Below are positions 12,619 to 24,726 of a stretch of 64,000 bases of DNA, piece after piece (the first letter of the stretch is position 1; every line of letters starts with the position of its first letter). The DNA comes from Papio anubis. Its lineage: Eukaryota; Chordata; Mammalia; Primates; Cercopithecidae. The notes below the pieces were generated by a model, which did no database searches, was not told where the DNA came from, and worked only from the letters and a program-made list of their open reading frames with translations. Position numbers and translations under genes: made by a program. The stretch is from NCBI RefSeq assembly GCF_008728515.1, contig NC_044996.1:129617525-129681524 (forward strand), read 5' to 3'.

Positions 12619-13590
12619 ATGAGAAGGAACCAGAAAAGCAATTCTGGTAATATGACAAAACAAGGTTCTTTAATACCCCCAAAAGATCACTCTAGCTCAC
12701 CAACAGTGGATCCAAAACAAGATGAAATATCTGAATTGCCAGAAAAGGAATTCAGAAGGTCAAATATTAAGCCAATCAAGGAGGCACTGGAGAAAGGTGA
12801 AGTACAACTTAAAGAAAAAAAAAATGGCACAGGATATGAATGGAAAAGTCCCCAGTGAAATAGATAGCAGAAATAAAAAACAATCACAACTTCTGGAAAT
12901 GAAGGACACATTTAGAAAATTGCAAAATGCACTGGAAAGTCAGCAATAGAATCCAACAAGTAGAAGAAGGAACCTCAGAGCTTGAAGACAAGGCTTTTGA
13001 ATTAACCCAATCTGACAAAGACAAAGACAAAAGAATAATAATTTAAAAAATGAACAAAGCCTCCAAGAAGTTTGGGATTACATTAAACAACCAAACCTAA
13101 GAATAATTGGTGTTCCTAAGGAAGAAGAGAAATCTAAAACTTGGAAATACATTTGAAGGAATAACTGAGGAAAACTTTCCCGGCCTTGCTAGAAATCTAA
13201 ACATCCAAATACAAGAAGCTCAAAGGACACCTGGGAAATTCATCACAAAAAGATCATCGCCTAAGCACATAGTCATCAGGTAATCTAAAGTCAAGATGAA
13301 GGAAAAAGTCTTAAGAACTGTGAGACAAAAGCATCAGGCAAACCTATAAAGAAAAATCTATTAGATTAACAGCAGATTTCTCAGCAGAAACCCTACAAGC
13401 TAGAAGGGGTTGGGGTCCCATCTTTAGCCTCCTTAAACAAAACAATTATCAGCCAAGAATTTTGGGTCCAGTGAAACTAAGCTTCATAAATGAAGGAAAG
13501 ATACAGTCTTTTTCAGACAAACAAATGCTGATAATTCACCACTACCAAGCCAGCACTACAAGAACTGCTAAAAAGAGCTCTAAATCTTAA
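12619..13590 (+). pseudogene. L1 ORF1 remnant
   Basis: L1 ORF1 encodes the trimeric RNA-binding chaperone that coats L1 RNA. The start (MRRNQKSNSGN...) and an N-terminal stretch rich in charged residues are readable for 79 codons from 12619. An A-run at about 12818-12827 then shifts frame, and the next piece reads in another frame to about 12949. Further downstream, text encoding the RRM and C-terminal domain is present but broken by stops and indels up to 'caagaactgctaaaaagagctctaaatc' near 13585. Dead gene. Confidence 0.8.
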
Positions 13591-13951
13591 AACAAATCTC
13601 CAAAATACACCAAAAAAGAATCTCCTTAAAGCATTAATCTCACAGGACTTATAAAATAACAACACAATGAAAACAAACAAACAAACAAAAAAACAAGGTA
13701 TTCGGGCAACACATAGCATGATGAATAGAATAGGACTTCACATCTCAATACTTACATTGAATGTAAATGGCCTAAATGCTCCACTTAAAAGATACAAAAT
13801 GGCAGAATGGATAAGAATTCACCAACCAAGTATCTGCTGTCTTCAAGAGGCTTACCTGACACATAAGGACTTGCATAAACTTAGGGTAAAGGGATGGAAA
13901 AAGATATTCCATGCAAATGAACACCAAAAGCGAGCAGGACTAGCTATTCTT

Positions 13952-14261
13952 TTTTTTTTTTATTATTTTATTTTTTTGAGACGGAGTCTCGCTCTGTAGC
14001 CCAGGCTGGAGTGCAGTGGCCGGATCTCAGCTCACTGCAAGCTCCGCCTCCCGGGTCCATGCCATTCTCCTGCCTCAGCCTCCGGAGTAGCTGGGACTAC
14101 AGGTGCCCGCCACCTGGCCCGGCTAGTTTTTTTTGTATTTTTCAGTAGAGACGGGGTTTCACCGTGTTAGCCAGGATGGTCTTGATCTCCTGACCTCGTG
14201 ATCCACCCGTCTCGGCCTCCCAAAGTGCTGGGATTACAGGCTTGAGCCACCACGCCTGGCC
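13952..14261 (-). mobile_element. AluY, full length, cercopithecoid type
   Basis: Poly(T) head, then reversed AluY ending in 'cacgcctggcc'. A perfect 14-bp duplication GACTAGCTATTCTT lies at 13938-13951 and 14262-14275. The phrase 'gcagtggccggatctcagc' is the reverse of the monkey-type 'gatccggcc'. It interrupts the ORF2 endonuclease region of the older L1. Confidence 0.96.
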
Positions 14262-14327
14262 GACTAGCTATTCTTATATCAGACAAAACAAACATTATAG
14301 CAACAGCAGTCAAAGAAACACAAAGAG

Positions 14328-14640
14328 GGCTAGGTGCAGTGGCTCATGCCTATAATCCCAGCACTCTGGGAGGTCAAGGTGGGCAGATTGCTTGAGTCCA
14401 GGAGTTCGAGACCAGCTTGGGCAACAGAGCAAAACCCCATCTCTACTAAAAATACAAAAAAAAAAAAAAAAAAAAAATAGCTGGGTGTGGTGGCGTGCAC
14501 CTGTAGTCCCAGCTACTCAGGAGGCTAAAGTGGAAAAATAACTTGAGCCTGGGAAGTCAAGGCTACCATGAGCTAAGATTGTGTCACTGCACTCCAAACC
14601 AGGGCAATCAGAGTGAGACCCTGTCTCAAAAAAAAAAAAA
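14328..14640 (+). mobile_element. AluJ, full length
   Basis: Starts 'ggctaggtgcagtggctcatgcc', has a long central A-run (about 14454-14477) and ends in 'gtgagaccctgtctc' plus an A-tail. The diverged right monomer ('gggaagtcaaggctaccatgag') points to AluJ. Target copies around 14310-14327 and 14664-14680 are A-rich and ambiguous. Confidence 0.88.
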
Positions 14641-14670
14641 GACCAAAAAAAAAAAAAAAAACAAAAAACA

Positions 14671-14731
14671 AAGACAAAGACACTATATAATGATAAAAAG
14701 ACAAAGAAAGACACTATATAATGATAAAAAG
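14671..14731. repeat. 31-bp imperfect tandem duplication in L1 ORF2
   Basis: The phrase 'gacactatataatgataaaaa' occurs at 14679-14699 and again at 14710-14730, whereas the L1 normally has it once. The duplication sits directly after the Alu A-tail. Confidence 0.8.
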
Positions 14732-17700
14732 ACTAGTCCAACAGGAAAAATCACAATCCTAAATATATATGCACCTAACACTGGAGCTCCCAAATTTGTA
14801 AAACAATGACTGCTAGACCTACGAAATGAGATAGACAGCAACACAATAATAGTGGAGGACTTCAGTACTCCACTGACAGCACTAGACAGGTCATCAAAAC
14901 AAAAAGTCAACAAGGAAACAATGGACTTAAACTATACCCTAGAACAAATGGACTTAACAAATATTTACAGAATATTCTACCCAACAACTGCAGAATATAC
15001 ATTCTATTCATCAGCACCTGGAACATTCTCCAAGATAGACCATATGATAGGCCAAAAAACAAGTCTCCACAAATTTAAGAAAACCAAAATTATAGCAAGT
15101 ACTCTCTCAAACCACAGTGGAATAAAATTAAAAATCAACTTCAAAATGAACTTTCAAAACCATACAAATACATGGAAATTAAATAACCTGCTTTTGAATG
15201 ATCATTGGGTCAACAATGAAATAAAAATGAAAATTTAAAAATTCTTTGAACTGAACAATAGTAGTGACACAACCTATCAAAACCTCAGGGATACAGCAAA
15301 GGCAGTGCTAAGAAGAAAGTTTATAGCATTAAATGCCTATATCAAAAAGTCTGAAAGAGCACAAACAGACAATCTAAGGTCACACCTCAAGGAGCTAGAG
15401 AAACAAGAACAAACCAAACCCAAACCCAGCAGAAAGAAAGAAATAACGAAGATCAGAGCAGAACTAAATAAAATTGAAGCAAAAAAAACAAAAACAAAAA
15501 CAAAAGATAAATTAAACAAAAAGATAATTCTTTGAAAAGATAAATAAAATTGATGGACCATTAGTGAGATTAACCAAGAAAAAAAGAAAGAAGATCCTAA
15601 CTAGCTCATTAGAAATGAAACCGGAGATATTCAAATCAATACCACAGAAATACAAAAGATCACTCAAGGCTACTATGAACAGCTTTACACGCATAAACTA
15701 GAAAACCTAGAGGAGATGTGTAAATTCCTGGATATATACAACCCTCCTAGATTAAACCAGGAAGAAATAGAAACTCTGAATAGACGTATAACAGGCAGCG
15801 AGATTGAAATGGTAATTAAAAAGTTACCAACAAAAAAGAGTCCAGGACCAGACAGATTCACAGCTGAATTCTAACCGACATTCAAAGAAGAGTTGGTACC
15901 AATCCTATTGACATTATTCCAAAAGATAGAGAAAGAGGGAATTCTCCTTAAATCATTCTATAAAGCCAGTATCATCCTAATACCAAGACCAGGAAAAGAC
16001 ATAACAAAAAAAGAAAACTACAGACCAATATCCCTGATGAACATAGATGCAAAAATTCTTAACAAAATACTAGCTAACCAAACCCAACAGCATACCAAAA
16101 AGATAATCCACCATGACCAAGTGGGTTTCATGCCAGGGATGCAGGGATGGTTTAACATCTGCAAGTAAATAAATGTGATATGCCATATAAACAGAATTAA
16201 AAATAAAAATTACATGATCATTTCAATAGATGCAGAAAAAGCATTTGACAAAATCCAGCATATTCAGTAAAATCGGCATAGAAGGGACATATTTTAAGGT
16301 AATAAAAGCCATCTACAACAAACCCACAGCCCACATTATACTGAATGGGGAAAGTTGAAAGCATTTCCCCTGAGAACTGGAACAAGACAAGGATGCTTTC
16401 ACCACTTCTATTCAACATAGTACTAGAAGCCCTAGTCAGAGCCATTAGAAAAGAGAAAGAAATAAAGGGCATCCAAATTGGTAAAGAGGAAGTCAAAGTG
16501 TTGCTGTTTGCTGATAACATGATTGTATACATAGAAAATCCTAAAGACTCATTCAAAAAGCTCCTATAACTGGTAAATGAATTCAGCAAAGTTTCAGGAT
16601 GCAAAATTAATGTCACAGTGGCCCTGCTATACACCAACAGCAATCAAGCCAAGAATCAAATCAAGAACTCAACCTCTTTCACAGTAGTTGCAAAAAAAAA
16701 AAAAACAGAATATAAGGAGGTGAAAAACCTCTACAAGGAAAACTACAAAACATTGCTGAAAGAAATCATAGACGGCACAAACAAATGGAAACCCATCCCA
16801 TGCTCATGGATGGGTAAAATCAATATTGTGAAAACGACCATAATGCCAAAAGCAATCTACAAATTCAACACAATTCCCATAAAAATACCACCATACCATC
16901 ATCATTCTTCACAGAACTACAAAAAAAAAAAAAAAATCCTGAAATTCATATGGAACCAAAAAGAGCCCACATAGCCAAAGAAAGACTAAGTAAAAAGAAC
17001 AAATCTGTAGGCATCACATTACCCAACTTCAAACTATACTGTAAGGCCATAGTCACCAAAACAGCATGGTACTAGTATGAAAATAGGCATATAGACCAAT
17101 GAAACAGAATAGAGAACCCAGAAATAAAGCCAAATACTTAGTCAACCGATCTTCAACAAAGCAAACAAAAATATAAAGTGGGGAAAGGACACCCTATTCA
17201 ACAAATGGTGCTGGGATAATTGACAAGCCACATGTAGAAGAATGAAACTGGGTCCTCATCTCTCACCTTATACAAAAATCAACTCAACATGGATCAAAGA
17301 CTTAAATCTAAGACCTGACACTGTAAAAATTCTAGAAGACAACATTGGGAAACCCCTTATATTATAGACATTGGTTTAGGCAAAGAATTCATGTCCAAGA
17401 ACCCAAAATCAAATGCAACAAAAACAAAGAAAAATAGATGGGACTTAATTAAACTAAAAAGCTTCTGGACAGCAAAAGAAATAATCAGCAGACTAAACAA
17501 CCCACAGAGTGGGAGAAAATCTTCACAATCCATACATCTGACAAAGGACTAACATTCAGAATCCATAAGGAATTCAAACAATCCCATCAAAAAGTGGGCT
17601 AAGGACATGAATAGACAATTCTCAAAAGAAGATATACAAACGGCCAACAAACATTTGAAAAAATGCTCAACATCACTAAAGATCAGGGAAACGCAAATCA

Positions 17701-18621
17701 AAACCACAAAATGATATACCACGTTACTCCTGCAAGAATGGCCACAATTAAAAAATAAAAAAAATAAAAAAAATAAGAGATGCTGGTGTGGATGTGGTGA
17801 AAAGGGAACACTTTTACGCTGTTGGTGGGAATGTAAACTAGTACGACCCCTATGAAAAACAGTGTGGAGATCCCTTAAAGAACTAAAAGTAGATCTACCA
17901 TTTGATCCCACAATCCCATTCCTGGGTTTCTACCCAGAGGAAAAGAAGTCATTATACGAAAAAGATACTTGCACACACATGTTTATAGGAGCACAATTCA
18001 CAATCGCAAAAATGTGGAACCAGCCCAAATGCCCATCAATCAACAAGTGGATAAAGAAAATGTGGTATATAGCTACCATGGAATACTACTCAGCCATAAA
18101 AAGGAACAAAATAATGGAATTTTCAGCAACGCGGATGGAATTGAAGACCATCATTCTAAGTGAAGTAACTCAGTAATGGAAAACCAAACATCACATGTTC
18201 TCACTCGTAAGTGGGAGCTAAGCTATTAGGATGTAGAAGTATAAGAATGATAAAATGAAATTTGGGGACTTGACGGAAAGGGTGGGATGGGGGTAAGGGA
18301 AAAAAGACTACACACAGGGTACAGTGTACACTGCTCAGGTGATGGGTGCACCAAAATCTCAGAAATCACCACTAAAGGACTTATTCATGTAACCAAACAT
18401 GACCTGTTCCCCAAAAACCTATTGAAATTTTTAAAAAGATTATACAAAATATACATGTGTGTGCAATAAAATCAAATAATTATTTTGAAAACTTTTTATT
18501 TAAAGAATAATTAAGTTTTTGAAGTCTGCCAGTTTAAATAATTTTTTAGATTTTTGGGTAATTTACAATCTTGATTTAATATCAAGTTGAGATAATTTGT
18601 AATTATTGAATACCTAAATGA

Positions 18622-18918
18622 TTTTTTTTTTTTTTGAGACAAAGTCTCGCTCTTGTTCCCCAGGCTGGAGTGCAATGGTGCAATCTCGGGTCACTGCAAC
18701 CTCTGCCTCCCAGGTTCAAGTGATTCTCCCACCTCAGCCTCCCGAGTAGCTGGGATTACAGATGCCTGCCACCACGCCTGGCTAATTTTTATATTTTTAA
18801 TAGAGACAGGGTTTCACCATGCTGTCCAGGCTGGTCTCAAACTCCTTACCTCAGGTGATCCGCCCACCTTGGCCTCCTAAAGTGCTGGGATTACAGGAGT
18901 GAGCCACTGCACCTGGCC
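18622..18918 (-). mobile_element. AluS, full length
   Basis: Poly(T) followed by 'gagacaaagtctcgctcttgttccccaggc' and ending 'gcacctggcc'. The segment 'acctcaggtgatccgcccacc' suits AluSx-type. Its 75-codon plus-strand frame is not a gene. Confidence 0.92.
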
Positions 18919-19146
18919 ATAATTTCTAAGATGCAATTCTGAGATTTTATTACTAAATATTGTATTGTTTCTATGCTTTTGCTTATGCTTTTATATGCTG
19001 TAAAAAATCTAAATCTTTGGGTCATTTAATAAATGTGTTCATGTTAGCCACTCTGTAATGTAAAAGGGATGTGTATGGTTGTAGAAAGTTGTGTTATGTG
19101 CATTCGTGAACTTTGCTAGTCTACTAAAATACTCCTTAAATTAAAA

Positions 19147-19213
19147 GCCTGGGTGACTGAGCGAGACTCCGTCTCAAAAAAAAAACCAAAAAACAAAACA
19201 AAACAAAAAAACA
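19147..19213 (+). mobile_element. Alu 3' fragment
   Basis: Only the last ~34 bp of the right monomer ('gcctgggtgactgagcgag...ctccgtctc') plus an A-rich tail with CAAAA units: a very short 5'-truncated Alu. Confidence 0.8.
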
Positions 19214-19284
19214 GTTTTCAATTATCTACCTTCATCCAATTTTCTGTATGAAATAGAGGTTAACTACTTTGGTTAAAAGTTATA

Positions 19285-19458
19285 ACTACAGCTTGGGCAA
19301 CACAATAAGACCCCATCTTTACAAAAAATAAAAAAATTAGCTGAGTGTGGTGGTGCATGCCTGTAGTCCTAGCAGTTCAAGGCTGCAATGAGCTATGATT
19401 GCACTAGTGCACTCCAGCTCAGGTGACAGAGTGAGGCCTTGTTTTTTAAAAAAAAAAT
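19285..19458 (+). mobile_element. AluJ fragment, 5'-truncated and internally deleted
   Basis: Begins 'agcttgggcaacacaataagaccccatc'. Right-monomer text jumps from 'cctgtagtccta' to 'agttcaaggctgcaatgagc', showing an internal deletion. A-tail at about 19446-19458. Confidence 0.82.
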
Positions 19459-19620
19459 TATAATTAATATGGCTGGTTGAGACTATACTATGAACATTGG
19501 TGACAGAGGAATATAATTATTTATGTGCTTTGTTTCTCAAAGCAAAAGGGAGTACTTTTACCCTAATGGATGTATTCTCAAACCCTTTGGTCTCAGGATC
19601 CCTTTACATTTTAAAAACTT

Positions 19621-19924
19621 TTTTTTTTTTTTTTTTTTTTTTTTGAGACGGAGTCTCGCTCTGTAGCCCAGGCTGGAGTGCAGTGGCCGGATCTCAGCTC
19701 ACTACAAGCTCCGCCTCCCGGGCTCACGCCATTCTCCGGCCTCAGCCTCCCGAGTAGCTGGGACTACAGGCGCCCGCCACCACGCCCGGCTATTTTTTGT
19801 ATTTCTTAGTAGAGACGGGGTTTCACCGTGTTAGCCAGGATGGTCTCGATCTCCTGACCTCGTGATCCGCCCATCTCGGCCTCCCAAAGTGCTGGGATTA
19901 CAGGCTTGAGCCACCGCGCCCGGC
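19621..19924 (-). mobile_element. AluY, full length, cercopithecoid type
   Basis: Poly(T) of 24 nt, then low-divergence AluY with 'gcagtggccggatctcagc' and 'tctgtagcccaggc', ending 'ccaccgcgcccggcc'. A near-perfect duplication related to 'attttaaaaactttt' flanks it (about 19607-19622 and 19926-19940). Retained CpGs suggest a recent insertion. Confidence 0.95.
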
Positions 19925-19940
19925 CATTTAAAAAACTTTT

Positions 19941-20149
19941 AAGGACAACTAAAGAGCTTTTGTTTAAGCAGGTTATATTTATCAGCATTTGTGATATTAG
20001 AAATGAAAATTAAGAAATCTTTAAAGTATTTGATTCTTTTGAAAAATAGAAATAATGACCTGATTGCATGCTAACCTAAATAACACATTTAATGAAAACA
20101 AATTATATTTTTAAAAAATTAGTGAGGAGCGTTGCATTGTTTTACAGTT
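19941..20149. other. Intergenic spacer
   Basis: AT-rich spacer between the AluY and the L1; no element recognised. Confidence 0.4.
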
Positions 20150-22318
20150 TTATAAATCCCTTTGATAACAGAGATTTGCTAATAGAACTAATAGAGGCCT
20201 TCATGTTAAAAACTGTCAATAAATTAGGTATTGAAGGGACATACCTAAAAATAATAAGAGTCATTTTTGACAAACCCCGAGCCAATATCATACTGAATGG
20301 GCAAAAGCTGGAAGCATTCCCCTTGAAAACTGGCATAAGACAAGGATGCTCACTCTCACCATTCTTATTCAACATAGTATTGGAAGTTCTGGCCAGGGCA
20401 ATCAGGCAACAGAAAGAAATAAATGGTATTCAAATAGGAAGAAAGGAAGTCAAATTATCTTTGGGTTTGCAGATGACATGATCCTATTTCTAGAAAACCC
20501 CATCAACTCAGCCCAAAATCTTCTTAAGCTGATAAGCAACTTCAGCAAAGTCTCAGGATACAATATCAATGTGCAAAAGTCACAAGCACTCCTATACACC
20601 AACAATAGGCAAGCAGAGAGCCAAATCATGAATGAATTCCCATTTGCAATTGCTAAGAAGAGTATAAAATACCTAGGAATACAGCTAACAAGGGAAGTGA
20701 AGGACCTCTTCAAGGAGAACTACAAACCACTGCTCAAGGAAATTAGAGAGGACATAAATGAAAAAAAAATTCCACACTCATGGATAGAAAGAATCAATAT
20801 TGTGAAAATGGCCATACTGCCCAAAGTAGTTTATAGATTCAATGATATTGCAATTCAACTACCATTGACATTCTTCACAGATTTAGAAGAAACTATTTTA
20901 AAATTCATTTGGAACCAAAAAAGAGGTCATATAGCCAGGACAATCCTAAGCAAAAAGAACAAAGCTGGAGGCATCATACTACCAGACTTCAAACTATGCT
21001 ACAAGGCTACAATAACCAAAACAACATGGTACTGGTACAAAAACAGATACATAGATCAATGGAATAGAACAGAGAACTCCAAAGAAAGACTGCACATCTA
21101 CAACCATCTGATCTTCAACAAACCTTACAAAAACAAGCAATGGGAAAAGGATTCCCTATTTAATAAATGGTGCTGCGAAAACTAGCTAGCCATATGCAGA
21201 AAATTAAAACTGGACCCCTTCCTTACACGTTATACAAAAATTAACTCAAGAAGGATCAAAGACTTAAATGTAAAACCCAAAAGCAAAAGTTGACAAATGG
21301 GATAAAATTAAACTAAAGAGCTTCTGCACCACAAAAGAAACTATCATCAGAGAGAACAGGTAACCTACAGAATGGGAGAAAATTCTTGCAATCTATCCAT
21401 CTGACAAAGGTCTAATATCCAGAATCTACAAGGAACTTAAACAAATTTACAAGAAAAAAACAAACAACCCCATTAAACAGTGGGCAAAGGACATGAACAG
21501 ACATTTCTCAAAAGAAGACATTCATGCGGCCAACGAACATGTGAAAAAAAGCTCCGCATCACTAATCACTAGAGAAATGCAAATCAAAACCACAATGAGA
21601 TACCATTTCATGCCAGTTAGAATGGCAATTATTAAAATGTCAAGAAACAACAGATGCTGGCGAGGTTGCAGAGAAATAGGAATGCTTTTATACTGTTGGT
21701 GGGAATGTAAATTAGTTCAACCATTGTAGAAGACAGTGTGGCGATTCCTCAAAAACCTAGAACCAGAAATACCATTTGACCCAGCAATCCCATTACCAGG
21801 TATATACCCAAAGGAATATAAATTATTCTATTATAAAGATACATGCACATATATGTTCATTGCAGCACTATTCACAATAGCAAAGGCATGGAATCAACCC
21901 AAATGCCCATCAACGATAGACTGGATAAAGAAAATGTGGTACATATACACCATGGAATACTATGCAGCCATAAAAAGGAACAAGATCATGTTCTTTGCAG
22001 GGATATGGATGGAGCTGGAAGCCATTATCCTCAGCAAACTAACACAGGAACAGAAAACCAAACACCACATGTTCTCACTTATAAGGGGGAGATGAACAGT
22101 GAGAACACATGGACACAGGGAGGGGAACAAGACACACTGGGGCCTGTCGGTGGGTGGGGTGGGGGAAGGAGAGCATTGGGAAAAATAGCTAATGCATACT
22201 GGGCTTAATACCTGGGTGATGGGTTGATGGGTGCAGCAAACCACCATGATACATGTTACCTATGTAACAAACCTGCACATCCTGCACATGTACCCTGAAA
22301 CTTAAAATTAAAATTAAT
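20150..22318 (+). mobile_element. L1 (L1PA, older subfamily), 5'-truncated, 2.2 kb
   Basis: Starts inside the ORF2 RT domain and runs to the 3' end ('aacctgcacatcctgcacatgtaccctgaaac', then A-rich tail). A roughly 85-bp deletion relative to usual L1 text sits at about 21277, where 'aaaaccc' jumps directly to 'aaaagc'. G-rich 3'UTR patch at about 22145-22168. Low to moderate divergence. Confidence 0.93.
20180..22095 (+). pseudogene. L1 ORF2 C-terminal remnant
   Basis: A continuous 279-codon stretch at 20346-21185 encodes the RT/thumb region, including an intact FADD catalytic box ('GFADDMILF') near 20466. Reading in from upstream needs a frame change near 20450. After stops and the 21277 deletion, C-terminal text resumes at 21493-21729 and 21736-22095. 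No endonuclease, no start and no ORF1, so it is a dead fragment despite the open stretch. Confidence 0.88.
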
Positions 22319-24726
22319 AACAAAAAAGAATATGATAAGAATGTAATATTTTAAAAAGAACTGCCCAAAGGAGGAATTCTGATGTTTCACTCATCAGGGG
22401 GTCCCTGCCAAGCGTTTTGACCTGGATTCCACATAAACATAAAGCAAGCCTATTGAAAAAGCTTATGTACTATTATTTATTAGAGAGTTTAATTCAGGAA
22501 CAGCAGGAGTAAGGTAATGGGAGAGAAACACCAGGAATGAGGGAGAACCAATGTATGAGTGCTTTGTCATGCAGGCTATTCCTCTGTATCAAGGGCTAAA
22601 GAATGCTCCATCCCTCAGAGTGATCTTCAGAGAGGTCATTTGGGAAGAGGAAAGGAGAAGAATTCATTCACCTGCTTCTGATTCCCACTGGTCAAATTTG
22701 ACCTATGAAGCATTAATTTTCCCAGACTTTCATGTAATATGCTGCATATATGTGAATACTGTATCATGCTGGCTCCATGTCTTGTGGTATCTCCCACGTC
22801 TGTATCAATCAGAAAGCCCCAGATAGGAGTCACTAGAGAGGCACTATGGGCATGAAGTAAATGGTGGGCAGGAACAACTGGCCAGAGGCCCTGGAGCTAG
22901 TTGAGACAGAAAATATCTGAAAAGGCACATAGGAGATGTTTGATCATCAACCTATATATCAAACACCTACTTTTGCAGTGTTACAAGCCCAATAACTACA
23001 GCTAAACATTGCAAAGTTCTCAGTAGACCTGGAACTAAATGGGGTCTTTTATGCTTCGCGGGCACACTACAAATGTCTTACTAGTTATTATTGTCTTAGG
23101 ACAGTCTCATCAAGATAAAAAAATCACAGTTGCTCTGTATTCTTTTGATTGATAAATAAAATACTTTTTAAATTATTCATATAATGGATTCCATTAATTG
23201 GTTTACTGATTCGATTTACGGAGTGCTTACTATTTTCCAATTAAGCATAAGAAGCTGCCATGGACTTTGGTATCATCGTTGTCATCGTCGTGATTACTAT
23301 AGAGGTGTTATTAGAGTCCATTCTCCAAAGGGGACACATGATTCAACCCAGTTCTGATTATTATGGCAATGCCTGACTCTAATGCTTTCCTCCTACCAAG
23401 TGGGTTTCCTTGTAACTGTCTTCACATAAATCCATGAGCCACGATCCTTGATACCTTCCCATCTACTCCTGTATCTTCTATGCTTTTAACCTCAATTCCT
23501 CATCTTTACACTAAATCTTAATCTCATTGTTTCCAATCCAGTCGTGAAACATGACTCCAGATTCAGGTAGTTGTTCCTTTGACCTGACAATTTGGTCATG
23601 GACTTCCCGACATTGACTAAAGACTAAGCAGGACTAGACCTGCCTCATGATTATGCAGAAAGAGCCTGAGTCAATTCTTCAGGCAGAATGCAACAAATTT
23701 ACTCACTATCCACAGAAGGAGGATTAGAAATAGTGTCCCCTAAACTGTCACACCAAAACAAAATATGTAATGTTTGGGGGAAAGCTTGAATCAGGGGAAA
23801 GAGGTTCAAAAGTTCCCCTGCAAAAGATCCTCTGCCACCTGGCTCAAAAGATCTCTACTTCTGCACCACTTAACCAGCATTATCTTGGAATGGAATGGAC
23901 CAAGACAAAAGAGCAAGACTTATTTGCTCTCTCCTGCTGCAATTTGTGGTGATCCACATAGATTCCCTGCACAACTGGGGATTTCAAGCCTATCTCAGAC
24001 CGTATGTAAGGTGGAAGCTCCTCCAGAGTTTCATTTTGGGTACTGGAACTTGTGATAACTGTCTTTAGGCTCTGTCTGCTCCACTTGGACAATTTATGTT
24101 TCATTTGTTCCAACAGAAATTGCCGGAAGTAGAGGAATGAGATTTCTCCCATATATGAATCTAAGACTGCCCTTAGTGAGTCAAATTCCAATGGATCATT
24201 CAGTCTAGCTGAGTTAAGGAATGATGCATGGGAAAGCACAGTAAATTTCCACCATTTATTTTGTATTTAATAATGTAATATAGACTTTCTGGAAGATACA
24301 ATTACTAGGAATGAATTTGGCTATAGTGTCAAGCTCTTTTTTTAGTTCTTTGGAACAATGGTAGTCTTTGTTTCTTTTCTGGATGCATCTAGAGCTCACT
24401 GTCAATTCACGCCAAAAATAATATGCATGTATATACAGAATGGCCCTCTCAGTAAGGTAGAAGAAAGCATTTCTTTATTTATGTTTTATTTATACTTTAA
24501 AAAAATTTGCTTAGGCCTATTGTGTAAGACGCTCAAGGTTATATTTGCCAACCTTCAAAGGAATACAAAAGGATATAGCTTTGCACTTCATTATAAAACA
24601 GTATTCATAGTCCCAGGAGCATCATGTTCTTTATATTCACAAGGTAAACAAACACATTGCTTAGAGTGCCACAGAAGAAATGTTGATGAATCTCTCATTG
24701 TAATAACGGGCCAGCAAACATTTTTC
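22319..24726. other. Intergenic, no gene recognised
   Basis: About 2.4 kb. Frames of 91 codons (22551-22826), 93 codons (23774-24055) and 119 codons (23880-24239, minus) are present, but I recognise no domain or homolog in them. No confident repeat. Some of this may be unrecognised old LTR sequence. Confidence 0.4.

Larger units (their letters stand above)
13718..18222 (+). pseudogene. L1 ORF2 remnant (endonuclease-reverse transcriptase), Alu-interrupted
   Basis: ORF2 makes the endonuclease and reverse transcriptase that insert L1 and also mobilise Alus and mRNAs. The endonuclease N-terminus is readable from 13718 ('LTLNVNGLNAPLK'), then cut by two Alus. Text for the EN end, RT, cysteine-rich segment and C-terminus follows in fragments (14809-15238, 15305-15535, 15893-16168, 16345-16569, 17862-18176). 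The RT catalytic FADD box at about 16507-16518 reads FADN, so one catalytic aspartate is lost. A sequence gap at about 16260 removes part of the text around the first RT motif, and A-run slips occur at 16691 and 16921. Clearly inactive. Confidence 0.88.
11894..18452 (+). mobile_element. Near full-length decayed primate L1 (L1PB/L1MA age) with two nested Alus
   Basis: About 6.56 kb, or about 5.9 kb without the Alus. In order it has a 5'UTR (11894-12618, including 'ggctaggaggcaagac'), ORF1 (from 12619), an inter-ORF spacer, ORF2 (from 13718), and a 3'UTR with 'ggtgatgggtgcaccaaaatctc', ending near 18452. Alus at 13952-14261 and 14328-14640 split ORF2. Both frames carry many stops and indels, so it cannot mobilise itself. 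The 3'UTR resembles L1PB/L1MA rather than young L1PA; the subfamily is by recognition only. A degenerate 'ttaaaaagat' near 18435 resembles 'attaaaagat' at 11880, a possible worn target duplication. Confidence 0.88.

Noticed and set aside
11894..18452. Active LINE
   Set aside because: Multiple stops, indels, two Alu insertions and a lost catalytic residue rule it out.
23880..24239. 119-codon minus-strand frame, considered as a broken gene or retroelement piece
   Set aside because: I could not match it to any protein or element; no retrocopy hallmarks nearby.
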